Positions 1-5,633 of a stretch of DNA of 10,121 nt are shown one piece after another. Both the position numbers and the translations under genes were made by a program. The notes beneath the pieces were generated by a model. It made no database searches. It was given only the letters and a program-made list of their open reading frames with translations, and had not been told where the DNA came from. Every line of letters begins with the position of its first letter. Position 1 is the stretch's first letter. Source of the stretch: CBFCZU01 sp965602635 (GTDB taxonomy: Bacteria > Planctomycetota > Phycisphaerae > SM23-33); NCBI GenBank assembly GCA_965602635.1, contig CBFCZU010000158.1, positions 1 to 10,121 on the forward strand. The letters are read 5' to 3'.

Positions 1-1113
1 GTGGTGACCGGACAGGTGGGGATGGACAAGAAGGCCTTCCTGGAGCGGGTGGCGGAGGTGGCCGACCGCGCGGGCAGGCCCATCGGGCTGTGCAACGTCG
101 GCGAGCGGATGTACGCCGAGGCGCCGGACGTGACGCCCGGGCGGATACTGGATTTGCCGCTGAGCCGCCTGCACGCCCTGCGCCGCAGCGTCTTCAAGGA
201 CATCCTCGCCGAGTGCCACCAGGCCGCCGACGTCATCGTCAACACCCACGCCACCTTCCGCTGGCGCCACGGGCTGTTCTACGCCTTCGACTACGACCTG
301 ATGAAGACGCTCAACGCCGACATCTACGTCACGCTGGTGGACAACATCGACCGCGTGCACGGGCGGCTGCTGCGCGACGGGCACGCCGAACACACGCTCA
401 AGGACCTGATGGTCTGGCGCGAGGAGGAGATACTCGCCACCGAGCTGCTGGCGCACATCTTCCGCGGGCACGGGTGCTTCTACATCCTCTCGCGGGGCAC
501 CGACGACACCGCCGCCGAGGCCATGGCCAGGCTGCTGACCAAGCCCTACCTCAAGAAGGCGTACCTGAGCTTCCCGATGACCAACGTCTCGGACGCCGCC
601 GCGCTGGGCGAGATCGACTCGTTCCGGGCGGAGATGAAGCGCTGCTTCATCTGCTTCGACCCGGCCGAGATCGACGAGAAGCACCTCGGCGCGGCGGCTC
701 TGGCCGCCGCCGAGGAGGGCAGGAAGTTCGTCTCACTCGCGGCCGAAGGCGGGGCGATACAGGTCGAGACCGCCGAGCTGCTGAGCATCCTGGGCGACAT
801 CGACGGGCAGATATACGCCCGCGACTTCAAGCTGATCGACCAGTCGGACATGATCGTCTCGCTGGTGCCGCAGTACGGCGCCGGCGAGCAGGGCCCCGGG
901 CGGGCGATCATCTCCTCCGGGGTGGAGCGCGAGCTGCAGCACGCCCACGAGGCCGCCAAGGAGGTTTTCGTCGTCTGGACGCCGCGGGAGGCGCCCTCGC
1001 CGTTCGTCACCGAGACGGCCACGCGCGTCTTCCGGTCGCTGGGTGAAGCCGTCGAATACTTCCACGCCAACGACTACGTCCCGGCCGCCCCCGCCGGAGG
1101 CCTGTTCGGGTGA
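1..1113 (+). CDS. P-loop kinase-like / nucleoside 2-deoxyribosyltransferase-like fusion protein (5' end probably outside window)
   Basis: About 370 residues are visible. Residues 1-180 resemble archaeal-type adenylate kinases and related P-loop kinases: a hydrophobic strand runs into GQVGMDKK (4-11), a Walker A-like loop in which the expected Gly before the Lys is Asp and the Ser/Thr after it is Lys; VIVNTHATF (78-86) resembles the VDTHxT strand of AdkA, and a basic, LID-like helical stretch follows (118-145). Residues 187-355 resemble nucleoside 2-deoxyribosyltransferases: KAYLSFPMT start, DFKLIDQSDMIVSLVPQ (275-291), then SGVERELQHAHEA (306-318), like the family's G-x-x-x-E-L-x-x-A helix. 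A nucleotide- or nucleoside-related role is inferred; substrate and reaction are unknown. The altered P-loop may mean weak or no ATP hydrolysis. Only three residues precede the P-loop if the GTG at base 1 is the start, and no upstream in-frame stop is visible, so the true start is probably upstream. It lies 34 bases ahead of the homocysteine methyltransferase gene, in possible co-transcription. Confidence 0.7.
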   Translation: MVTGQVGMDKKAFLERVAEVADRAGRPIGLCNVGERMYAEAPDVTPGRILDLPLSRLHALRRSVFKDILAECHQAADVIVNTHATFRWRHGLFYAFDYDLMKTLNADIYVTLVDNIDRVHGRLLRDGHAEHTLKDLMVWREEEILATELLAHIFRGHGCFYILSRGTDDTAAEAMARLLTKPYLKKAYLSFPMTNVSDAAALGEIDSFRAEMKRCFICFDPAEIDEKHLGAAALAAAEEGRKFVSLAAEGGAIQVETAELLSILGDIDGQIYARDFKLIDQSDMIVSLVPQYGAGEQGPGRAIISSGVERELQHAHEAAKEVFVVWTPREAPSPFVTETATRVFRSLGEAVEYFHANDYVPAAPAGGLFG

Positions 1114-1147
1114 GCGCCGCCGCCGGGCACCGGAGAGCCCGTTCGCC

Positions 1148-2029
1148 ATGACGCTCGATCTGAAATCGTTCGCAGCCGAGGTTCGCGTGACCGACGGCGT
1201 GTTCGGCACGGAGCTTTACCGGCGCGGGCTGCACCCGGCGTACTGCCCGGAGCTTCTGAACGCCGAAAGCCCGGAGGCGGTCGAGGCCGTCGCCCGCAGC
1301 TACGCCGAGGCGGGCAGCGACGTGATAATGACCAACACGCTCTCTGCCCATCGTTTCGGCCTGGCGGGCAGCGGCGCCGGCGGCCGGGCGGCGGAGCTGG
1401 CCGAGGCGGGCGCCGCCATCAGCATCAGGGCCGTCAGGGGCATCGAGGCAAAAGTGTTCGGCTCGTTCGGCCCCTCGGGCAAGATAGTGATGATGGAGGA
1501 GGTGGACGAGGAAGAGCTGCTCGCCGCGTTCGCCGAAACGGCCGAGGCGCTCGCCTGGGGCGGCGTCGAGGCAATCGTCCTGGAAACCTTCAACGAGCTG
1601 GCGGAGGCCAAGATCGCCCTGGCGGCGGTCAAGAAGGCCTGCGACCTGCCGGTGGTGGTCTCGATGGCCTTTGCGTCCGGCCCGGACAAGACCTCCACCA
1701 TGATGGGCAACACGCCGGCGGACCTGGCGGCCATGGCCGCCTCCGGCGGGGCCGACGCCGTCGGGGCCAACTGCGGCATAGGACCGGCCGAGCACGTGCC
1801 CGTCTGCCGGATGCTGCGTGAGGCCACCGACCTGCCAGTGTGGATCAAGCCCAATGCCGGGCTGCCCGTGGTCCGCGGCGCCGAGGCCACTTTTCCCGTG
1901 GGCCCGGAGGAGTTCGCGTCGTTCGTTCCCGCCCTGGTCGAGGCCGGGGCCGATTTCATCGGCGGATGCTGCGGCACGACCCCCGCCCACATCCGGGCCA
2001 TACGGGAGGCCATCGACGGCCTGGCCTGA
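1148..2029 (+). CDS. Homocysteine S-methyltransferase domain protein
   Basis: A 293-residue single-domain protein of the zinc-dependent homocysteine S-methyltransferase family (the fold of MmuM, BHMT and the N-terminal module of MetH). Visible family motifs are TDGVFGTEL (15-23) at the barrel start, TNT (62-64), LETF (145-148), GANCG with Cys209, and GGCCGT with Cys274-Cys275; these three Cys are the expected zinc ligands that activate the homocysteine thiol. It should transfer a methyl group to homocysteine to give methionine, in the cytoplasm; the donor (S-methylmethionine, betaine, or methyl-corrinoid/folate through separate proteins) cannot be read from sequence. No cobalamin- or folate-binding module is attached, unlike MetH. 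ATG 1148 is chosen because it has GGAG at 1132-1135 and gives the normal N-terminus; longer in-frame starts would run into the upstream gene. A GC-rich hairpin follows the stop. Confidence 0.85.
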   Translation: MTLDLKSFAAEVRVTDGVFGTELYRRGLHPAYCPELLNAESPEAVEAVARSYAEAGSDVIMTNTLSAHRFGLAGSGAGGRAAELAEAGAAISIRAVRGIEAKVFGSFGPSGKIVMMEEVDEEELLAAFAETAEALAWGGVEAIVLETFNELAEAKIALAAVKKACDLPVVVSMAFASGPDKTSTMMGNTPADLAAMAASGGADAVGANCGIGPAEHVPVCRMLREATDLPVWIKPNAGLPVVRGAEATFPVGPEEFASFVPALVEAGADFIGGCCGTTPAHIRAIREAIDGLA

Positions 2030-2041
2030 TATTCCCGCCCT

Positions 2042-2060
2042 CCCGGCCGCGGGGGCCGGG
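2042..2060 (+). terminator. GC-rich hairpin after methyltransferase gene (possible weak terminator)
   Basis: CCCGGCC (2042-2048) pairs perfectly with GGCCGGG (2054-2060) around a 5-base loop, 12 bases after the stop codon. No T-run follows, so it is not a classical intrinsic terminator; it may help terminate or protect the mRNA end ahead of the rplM promoter. Confidence 0.3.
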
Positions 2061-2092
2061 CCCCAGCCGGAAAGAAACATCTCTCCAGCGCC

Positions 2093-2120
2093 TTGACGCG
2101 GGCGACAGGATGTGCATAAT
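2093..2120 (+). promoter_or_regulatory. Sigma70-type promoter of rplM-rpsI
   Basis: TTGACG (2093-2098; 5 of 6 matches to the -35 consensus) and CATAAT (2115-2120; 5 of 6 matches to the -10 consensus) are separated by 16 bases, with the -10 in a locally AT-rich patch of an otherwise GC-rich region. The predicted start of transcription is about 2127, giving a 5' leader of roughly 43 bases. It sits between the end of the methyltransferase gene and rplM, as expected for an independent ribosomal protein operon. Confidence 0.7.
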
Positions 2121-2128
2121 TGCCTGAC

Positions 2129-2155
2129 CCCCTGGCAGTGGGGAGAGCTACTGCC
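2129..2155 (+). promoter_or_regulatory. Candidate structured leader (H-type pseudoknot) upstream of rplM
   Basis: Stem 1 is CCCC (2129-2132) with GGGG (2140-2143). Its loop holds GGCAGT (2134-2139), which pairs perfectly with ACTGCC (2150-2155) to form stem 2. The connectors are 1, 0 and 6 bases, which fits a compact, coaxially stacked H-type pseudoknot. The structure starts just after the predicted transcription start and ends 5 bases before the GAGAG ribosome binding site at 2161-2165, inside the footprint of an initiating ribosome. Several ribosomal protein mRNAs are autoregulated through such leaders, so binding by L13 (or S9) is a reasonable inference. The simple 6-bp hairpin alone is the conservative reading. 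Confidence 0.45.
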
Positions 2156-2169
2156 AACGCGAGAGACCG

Positions 2170-2598
2170 ATGAAGACCTACGTGGCAAAACCGGGTGAGG
2201 TGGCCGCCAATTGGCACGTGGTGGACGCCGACGGGAAGGTCCTGGGCCGGATGGCGACCAGGATCGCCACCATCCTGATGGGCAAGCACCGCCCGGAGTA
2301 CACCCCCCACGTGGATACCGGCGAGTTCGTCATCGTGGTCAACGCCGAGAAGGTCAAGCTCACCGGCAATAAGTGGACGCAGAAACAATACGACCGCTAC
2401 AGCGGCTACCCGGGCGGGCGGAAGACCGTCTCGGCGGAGAAGATGCGCGAGAAGCACCCGGACCGCATCGTCCGCCATGCCATCAAGCGGATGCTGCCCC
2501 GGACCCGCCTGGGATCGGCCATGCTGCGGAAACTGAAGGTCTATGCCGGGCCGGATCACCCCCACCAGGCCCAGCAGCCTGAGAAACTGGAACTCTAG
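2170..2598 (+). CDS. rplM: Large subunit ribosomal protein L13 (uL13)
   Basis: 142 residues, normal length for bacterial L13, an early-assembling 50S protein that binds 23S rRNA. Family signatures seen: WHVVDADGKVLGRMAT near the N-terminus, GKHRPEYTPHVDTGEFVIVV in the middle, NAEKVKLTGNKWTQKQYDRYSG, and a basic C-terminal region IVRHAIKRMLPRTRLG. The ATG at 2170 is preceded by GAGAG (2161-2165), 4 bases away. It is first in a two-gene operon with rpsI, only 4 bases upstream of the S9 start, the common bacterial L13-S9 arrangement giving one protein for each subunit. It has its own promoter and a potentially structured leader. Nothing in the protein is abnormal; the extreme C-terminus is Gln/Pro-containing and slightly divergent. 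Confidence 0.97.
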   Translation: MKTYVAKPGEVAANWHVVDADGKVLGRMATRIATILMGKHRPEYTPHVDTGEFVIVVNAEKVKLTGNKWTQKQYDRYSGYPGGRKTVSAEKMREKHPDRIVRHAIKRMLPRTRLGSAMLRKLKVYAGPDHPHQAQQPEKLEL

Positions 2599-2602
2599 CG
2601 AG

Positions 2603-3142
2603 ATGGAAGACCAGGAACCGAAATCCGAGCCGACTGCCCCCCCCGAGGTCACCCAGCCCGCCGCGGCCGCGGCGGCTGCCCCGGCCACTGAGGCGCCGCG
2701 AGCGCAACTGGCGCCTATGGCTCAGCCGGGAGCGACGAAGGCCAACAAGGACCCCGGCGGGCACATCTGGGGCACGGGCCGGCGAAAGTCGTCGGTGGCC
2801 CGGGTGCGGATCCGCCCCGGCAGCGGCAAGATCCTCATCAACAAGCGCGAGATTGAGGATTACTTCAAGGCCGAGCGCGACCTACAGGCCGCCAGAAGCC
2901 CGCTGGAGCTGACCAAGCTCACCAGCAGCTACGACGTGTGGGTCAACGTGCATGGCGGGGGCATCACCGGCCAGGCCGACGCCGTAAAGCTCGGCTTGGC
3001 GCGGGCCCTCTCAAAGGCCTCCCCCGAGGCCATGGGCGCCCTGCGCGAGCACAACCTGCTCACCCGCGACGCCCGGATGAAGGAGAGGAAGAAGCCTGGG
3101 CAGCCGGGCGCGCGGAAACGCTTCCAGTTCTCGAAGCGGTAA
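2603..3142 (+). CDS. rpsI: Small subunit ribosomal protein S9 (uS9) with Ala/Pro-rich N-terminal extension
   Basis: 179 residues from ATG 2603, against about 130 in typical bacterial S9. The conserved core starts at WGTGRRKSSVARVRI (56-70), with GGGITGQADAVKLGLARAL (118-136) and the LLTRDARMKERKKPG segment; it ends with the diagnostic KRFQFSKR tail, whose terminal Arg reaches the P-site tRNA anticodon stem in known ribosomes. Residues 1-55 are an added low-complexity tail: acidic at first, then Ala/Pro-rich with a run of seven Ala (20-26). The start is placed 4 bases after the rplM stop, with only a weak GGAA upstream, suggesting translational coupling. A more distant in-frame ATG at 2543 would overlap rplM and is unlikely; ATG 2717 would remove most of the extension but has no visible ribosome binding site. 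A strong terminator follows. Confidence 0.95.
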   Translation: MEDQEPKSEPTAPPEVTQPAAAAAAAPATEAPRAQLAPMAQPGATKANKDPGGHIWGTGRRKSSVARVRIRPGSGKILINKREIEDYFKAERDLQAARSPLELTKLTSSYDVWVNVHGGGITGQADAVKLGLARALSKASPEAMGALREHNLLTRDARMKERKKPGQPGARKRFQFSKR

Positions 3143-3160
3143 CGCCACAAACCAGCCGTC

Positions 3161-3196
3161 AAAGCCCCGGCGCCCTCAAGGAACCGGGGCTTTTCT
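3161..3196 (+). terminator. Intrinsic terminator of the rplM-rpsI operon
   Basis: AAAGCCCCGG (3161-3170) pairs perfectly over 10 bp with CCGGGGCTTT (3184-3193), with a 13-base loop, followed by a short T-rich tract (TTTTCT, 3191-3196). It lies 19 bases after the rpsI stop. This is the clearest Rho-independent terminator in the window and separates the ribosomal unit from argC. Confidence 0.85.
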
Positions 3197-3239
3197 ATTG
3201 CCCGATGAGAGACTAAAGTCACGCAAACACCCAGAGCCA

Positions 3240-3257
3240 CCTCCGCCGTTGCGGGGG
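3240..3257 (+). promoter_or_regulatory. Hairpin in argC upstream region
   Basis: CCTCCGC (3240-3246) pairs with GCGGGGG (3251-3257), 7 bp with one G-U pair, closing a CGTT loop. It ends 10 bases before the AGAGGA ribosome binding site (3268-3273) of argC. It could affect initiation or simply reflect high GC. No convincing -35/-10 pair was found between the rpsI terminator and argC, although transcription must restart there if the terminator is efficient. Confidence 0.25.
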
Positions 3258-3280
3258 GCATCTGGATAGAGGACAGGCAA

Positions 3281-4309
3281 ATGCCCAAGAGCAAGCAGAC
3301 TATTCGCGTTGCCCTGGTCGGCGGCAGCGGGTACGCGGGGTTCGAGGCGATCCGGCTGCTGGGGCGGCACGCCCAGGCCGAGCTGGTGGGCATCTACGGC
3401 CCGGAGGCCGAGGTCGGGCCGATCACCGGCTTCTACCCGCTGCTGAGCGGGACCGTGGAGATGGACCAGGAACTCTACGACCCGGGCAAGCTCGCCGCCG
3501 GGGCCGACCTGGCCATGCTCTGCGTGCCCCACAAGGTGGCGATGAGCTACGTGCCCGGGCTGCGCGAGGCGGGCGTCCGCGTGATCGACTGGTCGGCGGA
3601 CTACCGCCTGAACGACCCGGCCGTGTACGAGAAGTGGTACTGCCCGCACACCGACCAGGCCCGCTTGGCCGAGGCGGTTTACGGCCTGCCGGAGTTTCAC
3701 GCCGGGCAGATAGCCTCGGCCGGGCTCGTGGCCAATCCGGGCTGCTACCCGACCTGCGCGATCCTGCCGCTGGCGCCGGTCATCAAGGCCGGGCTGATAG
3801 AGCCGACCGGCATCGTCGTCAATGCCATCACCGGCATATCGGGGGCCGGCCGGACGCCCTCGGCCGCACAGCACTTCCCCCACCGCAACGAGAACTTCGA
3901 GCCGTACGCCCCGGGCGTCCACCGCCACATGCCGGAGATGGAGCAGGTGGTTTCGGACATCTGCGGCACGGCGGTCGAGCTGGTGTTGGTGCCGCACCTC
4001 TGCCCGATGGACCGCGGGATGCTGTGCAGCATCTACGCCGAGCCGGTCGGGAACGTGACGGCCGAGCAGTTGACCGACGTCCTCCAGGCCGCCTACGCCG
4101 ACGCGCCGTTCGTCCGCGTCCGCACCGACGTCCTGCCGGCGACGCGGTACGTCTCGACGACGAACTTCTGCGACGTCGCCGCCCGCGTTGAGAAGGGGCG
4201 CGTGATCCTCTTCTCCGCCCTCGACAACCTGCTCAAGGGCGCCTCCGGGCAGGCCGTGCAGAACATGAACATCATGTTCGGACTGGACCAGCAGGCCGGG
4301 CTTCACTGA
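3281..4309 (+). CDS. argC: N-acetyl-gamma-glutamyl-phosphate reductase
   Basis: 342 residues, the length of the long-form ArgC family. It catalyses the NADPH-dependent reduction of N-acetylglutamyl phosphate to the semialdehyde, third step of arginine biosynthesis, in the cytoplasm. Seen in sequence: the nucleotide-binding turn GGSGYAG (14-20), AMLCVPH (78-84), the catalytic Cys155 in ANPGCYPT, the GISGAGR loop (185-191), HRHMPEM (214-220), the VPHLCPMDRGM segment (237-247) and the C-terminal LKGASGQAVQNMN. The ATG at 3281 has a good ribosome binding site, AGAGGA at 3268-3273, 7 bases upstream. argJ follows after 47 bases in the same direction, so the two are probably one operon. argB and argD are not in the window. 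Confidence 0.97.
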   Translation: MPKSKQTIRVALVGGSGYAGFEAIRLLGRHAQAELVGIYGPEAEVGPITGFYPLLSGTVEMDQELYDPGKLAAGADLAMLCVPHKVAMSYVPGLREAGVRVIDWSADYRLNDPAVYEKWYCPHTDQARLAEAVYGLPEFHAGQIASAGLVANPGCYPTCAILPLAPVIKAGLIEPTGIVVNAITGISGAGRTPSAAQHFPHRNENFEPYAPGVHRHMPEMEQVVSDICGTAVELVLVPHLCPMDRGMLCSIYAEPVGNVTAEQLTDVLQAAYADAPFVRVRTDVLPATRYVSTTNFCDVAARVEKGRVILFSALDNLLKGASGQAVQNMNIMFGLDQQAGLH

Positions 4310-4356
4310 CTCCTGATCGAGGCTGGGGCCGCCCGCCGGCCGCTTTGGGGACGATG

Positions 4357-5556
4357 ATGAGCACGATTCGACACATAACGCTGCCGGCGGGGTTCGTCGC
4401 CGCGGGCGTGCGCTGCGGGATAAAGACCAGCGGCGAGGACCTGGCGGTGGTCGCGGGCGAGCGGGAGGTCTCGGCCGCGGTCATGACCACGTCGAACCAG
4501 GTGGTGGGCGCGCCGGTACTGTGGTGCCGGCGGGTCCTGCCCCAGGGCTTCGGGCGGGTTCGCGGGATGGTGATAAACTCCGGCTGCTCGAACGTCTGCA
4601 CCGGCAAGGCGGGGCTTGAGGACGCCGAGGCCATGGCCACCGAGACGGCCAGGCTGCTGGGGGCGGAGCCCAGCGAGATTCTCGTCGCCTCAACGGGCAT
4701 CATCGGCCAGCCGCTGCCGATGGGGAAGATACGCAAGGGAATCGCCATGGCGGTCGGGTCGCTGGGCTGGCGGAACGACCCGGCCGTGGTGCGGGCGATA
4801 ATGACGACCGACACGGTCGAAAAGTCCGCCGTCGTCCGCACCCGCATCGCCGGCCAGCCGATCACCATCGCCGGAATCGCCAAGGGCGCGGGCATGATCG
4901 CCCCGTCCATGGCCACCATGATCTCCGTCCTGACCACCGACGCGAACGTTGCCCCGCGGACGCTGCACCGGGCATTCGCAGCCGCGGCGGAGGTGAGCTT
5001 CAACGCCGTGACGATCGACTCGGACCAGTCCACCTCGGACACGGCCGTGGTCATGGCGTCGGGGCGGGCCGGCGGACGCATCGCCCGCGGCACGGCGGAG
5101 GAGCGGAAGTTCTCGGCCGCGCTTGCCGAGGCGTGCACCGCCATGGCGATGGCCATTGCCCGCGACGGCGAGGGCGCCACCCGCCTGGTGCAGGTCAACG
5201 TCACGGGCGCAGCCAGCGACGCCGACGCGAAGATCGCCGCCAAGGCCGTCGCCGACTCGCCGCTGGTCAAGACCGCCATCCACGGGGCCGACCCCAACTG
5301 GGGCCGGATCGTCATGGCCGTGGGCAAGAGCGCGGCGAAGGTCGTCCCGGAAAAACTCTCGGTCAAGATCGGCGGCGTGACCGTCTTTGCCCGCGGGGCG
5401 CCCAAGAAGTTCAGCTCCCGCCCGGTGGCCGGCCACCTTGCGGGCGATACCGTCGTGATCGACGTCGGCCTGGGGCTGGGGCGGGGCAAGTTCACCGCCT
5501 ACACCTGCGACCTGTCCCGCGAGTACATCACCATCAACGCTGACTACCACACGTGA
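4357..5556 (+). CDS. argJ: Bifunctional glutamate N-acetyltransferase / amino-acid N-acetyltransferase
   Basis: 399 residues. ArgJ transfers the acetyl group from N-acetylornithine to glutamate, closing the cyclic arginine pathway, and many members also use acetyl-CoA. It is an Ntn-fold enzyme made as a precursor that cuts itself. Visible: oxyanion-hole pair Thr113-Gly114 in ASTGIIG, the self-cleavage segment KGAGMIAPSMATM with nucleophile Thr187 (cut before it yields alpha and beta chains of about 186 and 213 residues), HGADPNWGRI near residues 309-318, and the C-terminal INADYHT, where Arg is more usual than His. NSGCSNVCTG (74-83) departs from the common NSGNANACTG. The start is uncertain: GGGG at 4347-4350 is spaced 6 bases from ATG 4357 but only 3 from ATG 4354; the TTG at 4345 is less likely. 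Confidence 0.96.
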   Translation: MSTIRHITLPAGFVAAGVRCGIKTSGEDLAVVAGEREVSAAVMTTSNQVVGAPVLWCRRVLPQGFGRVRGMVINSGCSNVCTGKAGLEDAEAMATETARLLGAEPSEILVASTGIIGQPLPMGKIRKGIAMAVGSLGWRNDPAVVRAIMTTDTVEKSAVVRTRIAGQPITIAGIAKGAGMIAPSMATMISVLTTDANVAPRTLHRAFAAAAEVSFNAVTIDSDQSTSDTAVVMASGRAGGRIARGTAEERKFSAALAEACTAMAMAIARDGEGATRLVQVNVTGAASDADAKIAAKAVADSPLVKTAIHGADPNWGRIVMAVGKSAAKVVPEKLSVKIGGVTVFARGAPKKFSSRPVAGHLAGDTVVIDVGLGLGRGKFTAYTCDLSREYITINADYHT

Positions 5557-5588
5557 GGTTGCAGGTCTTGGGCCGGAGACGTCGGGGC

Positions 5589-5602
5589 GGCGGGCGCCCG
5601 CC
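5589..5602. repeat. GC palindrome between argJ and the GHL10 gene
   Basis: GGCGGGC followed directly by GCCCGCC is a perfect 14-base palindrome in the 77-base gap after argJ. Flanking GGCGG/CCGCC tracts could lengthen the hairpin. No T-run follows, so termination is only a possibility; it may also be chance in very GC-rich DNA. Confidence 0.35.
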
Positions 5603-5633
5603 CTGCCGCCGCGCGAGGGAAGCGGAGTCAACG

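Noticed and set aside
2543..2602. Upstream ATG giving a longer S9
   Set aside because: It would overlap the last 56 bases of rplM in another frame; the ATG 4 bases after the rplM stop is more natural.
1300..2688. Minus-strand open frame of 462 codons opposite the methyltransferase, the rplM promoter and rplM
   Set aside because: It crosses a clear promoter and two well-supported plus-strand genes and has no recognisable domain.
3204..3215. Tiny ATG-AGA-GAC-TAA frame before argC, superficially like an arginine leader peptide
   Set aside because: Three codons with one Arg, no ribosome binding site, and no attenuator structure that would respond to it; expected by chance.
3191..3219. TTTTCT-N17-TAAAGT as an argC promoter
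   Set aside because: The -35 is poor and overlaps the terminator T-tract; the match is too weak to call.
4272..5495. Minus-strand open frame of 407 codons opposite argJ
   Set aside because: argJ is unambiguous on the plus strand; the antisense product is Ser/Thr/Ala/Met-rich without motifs.
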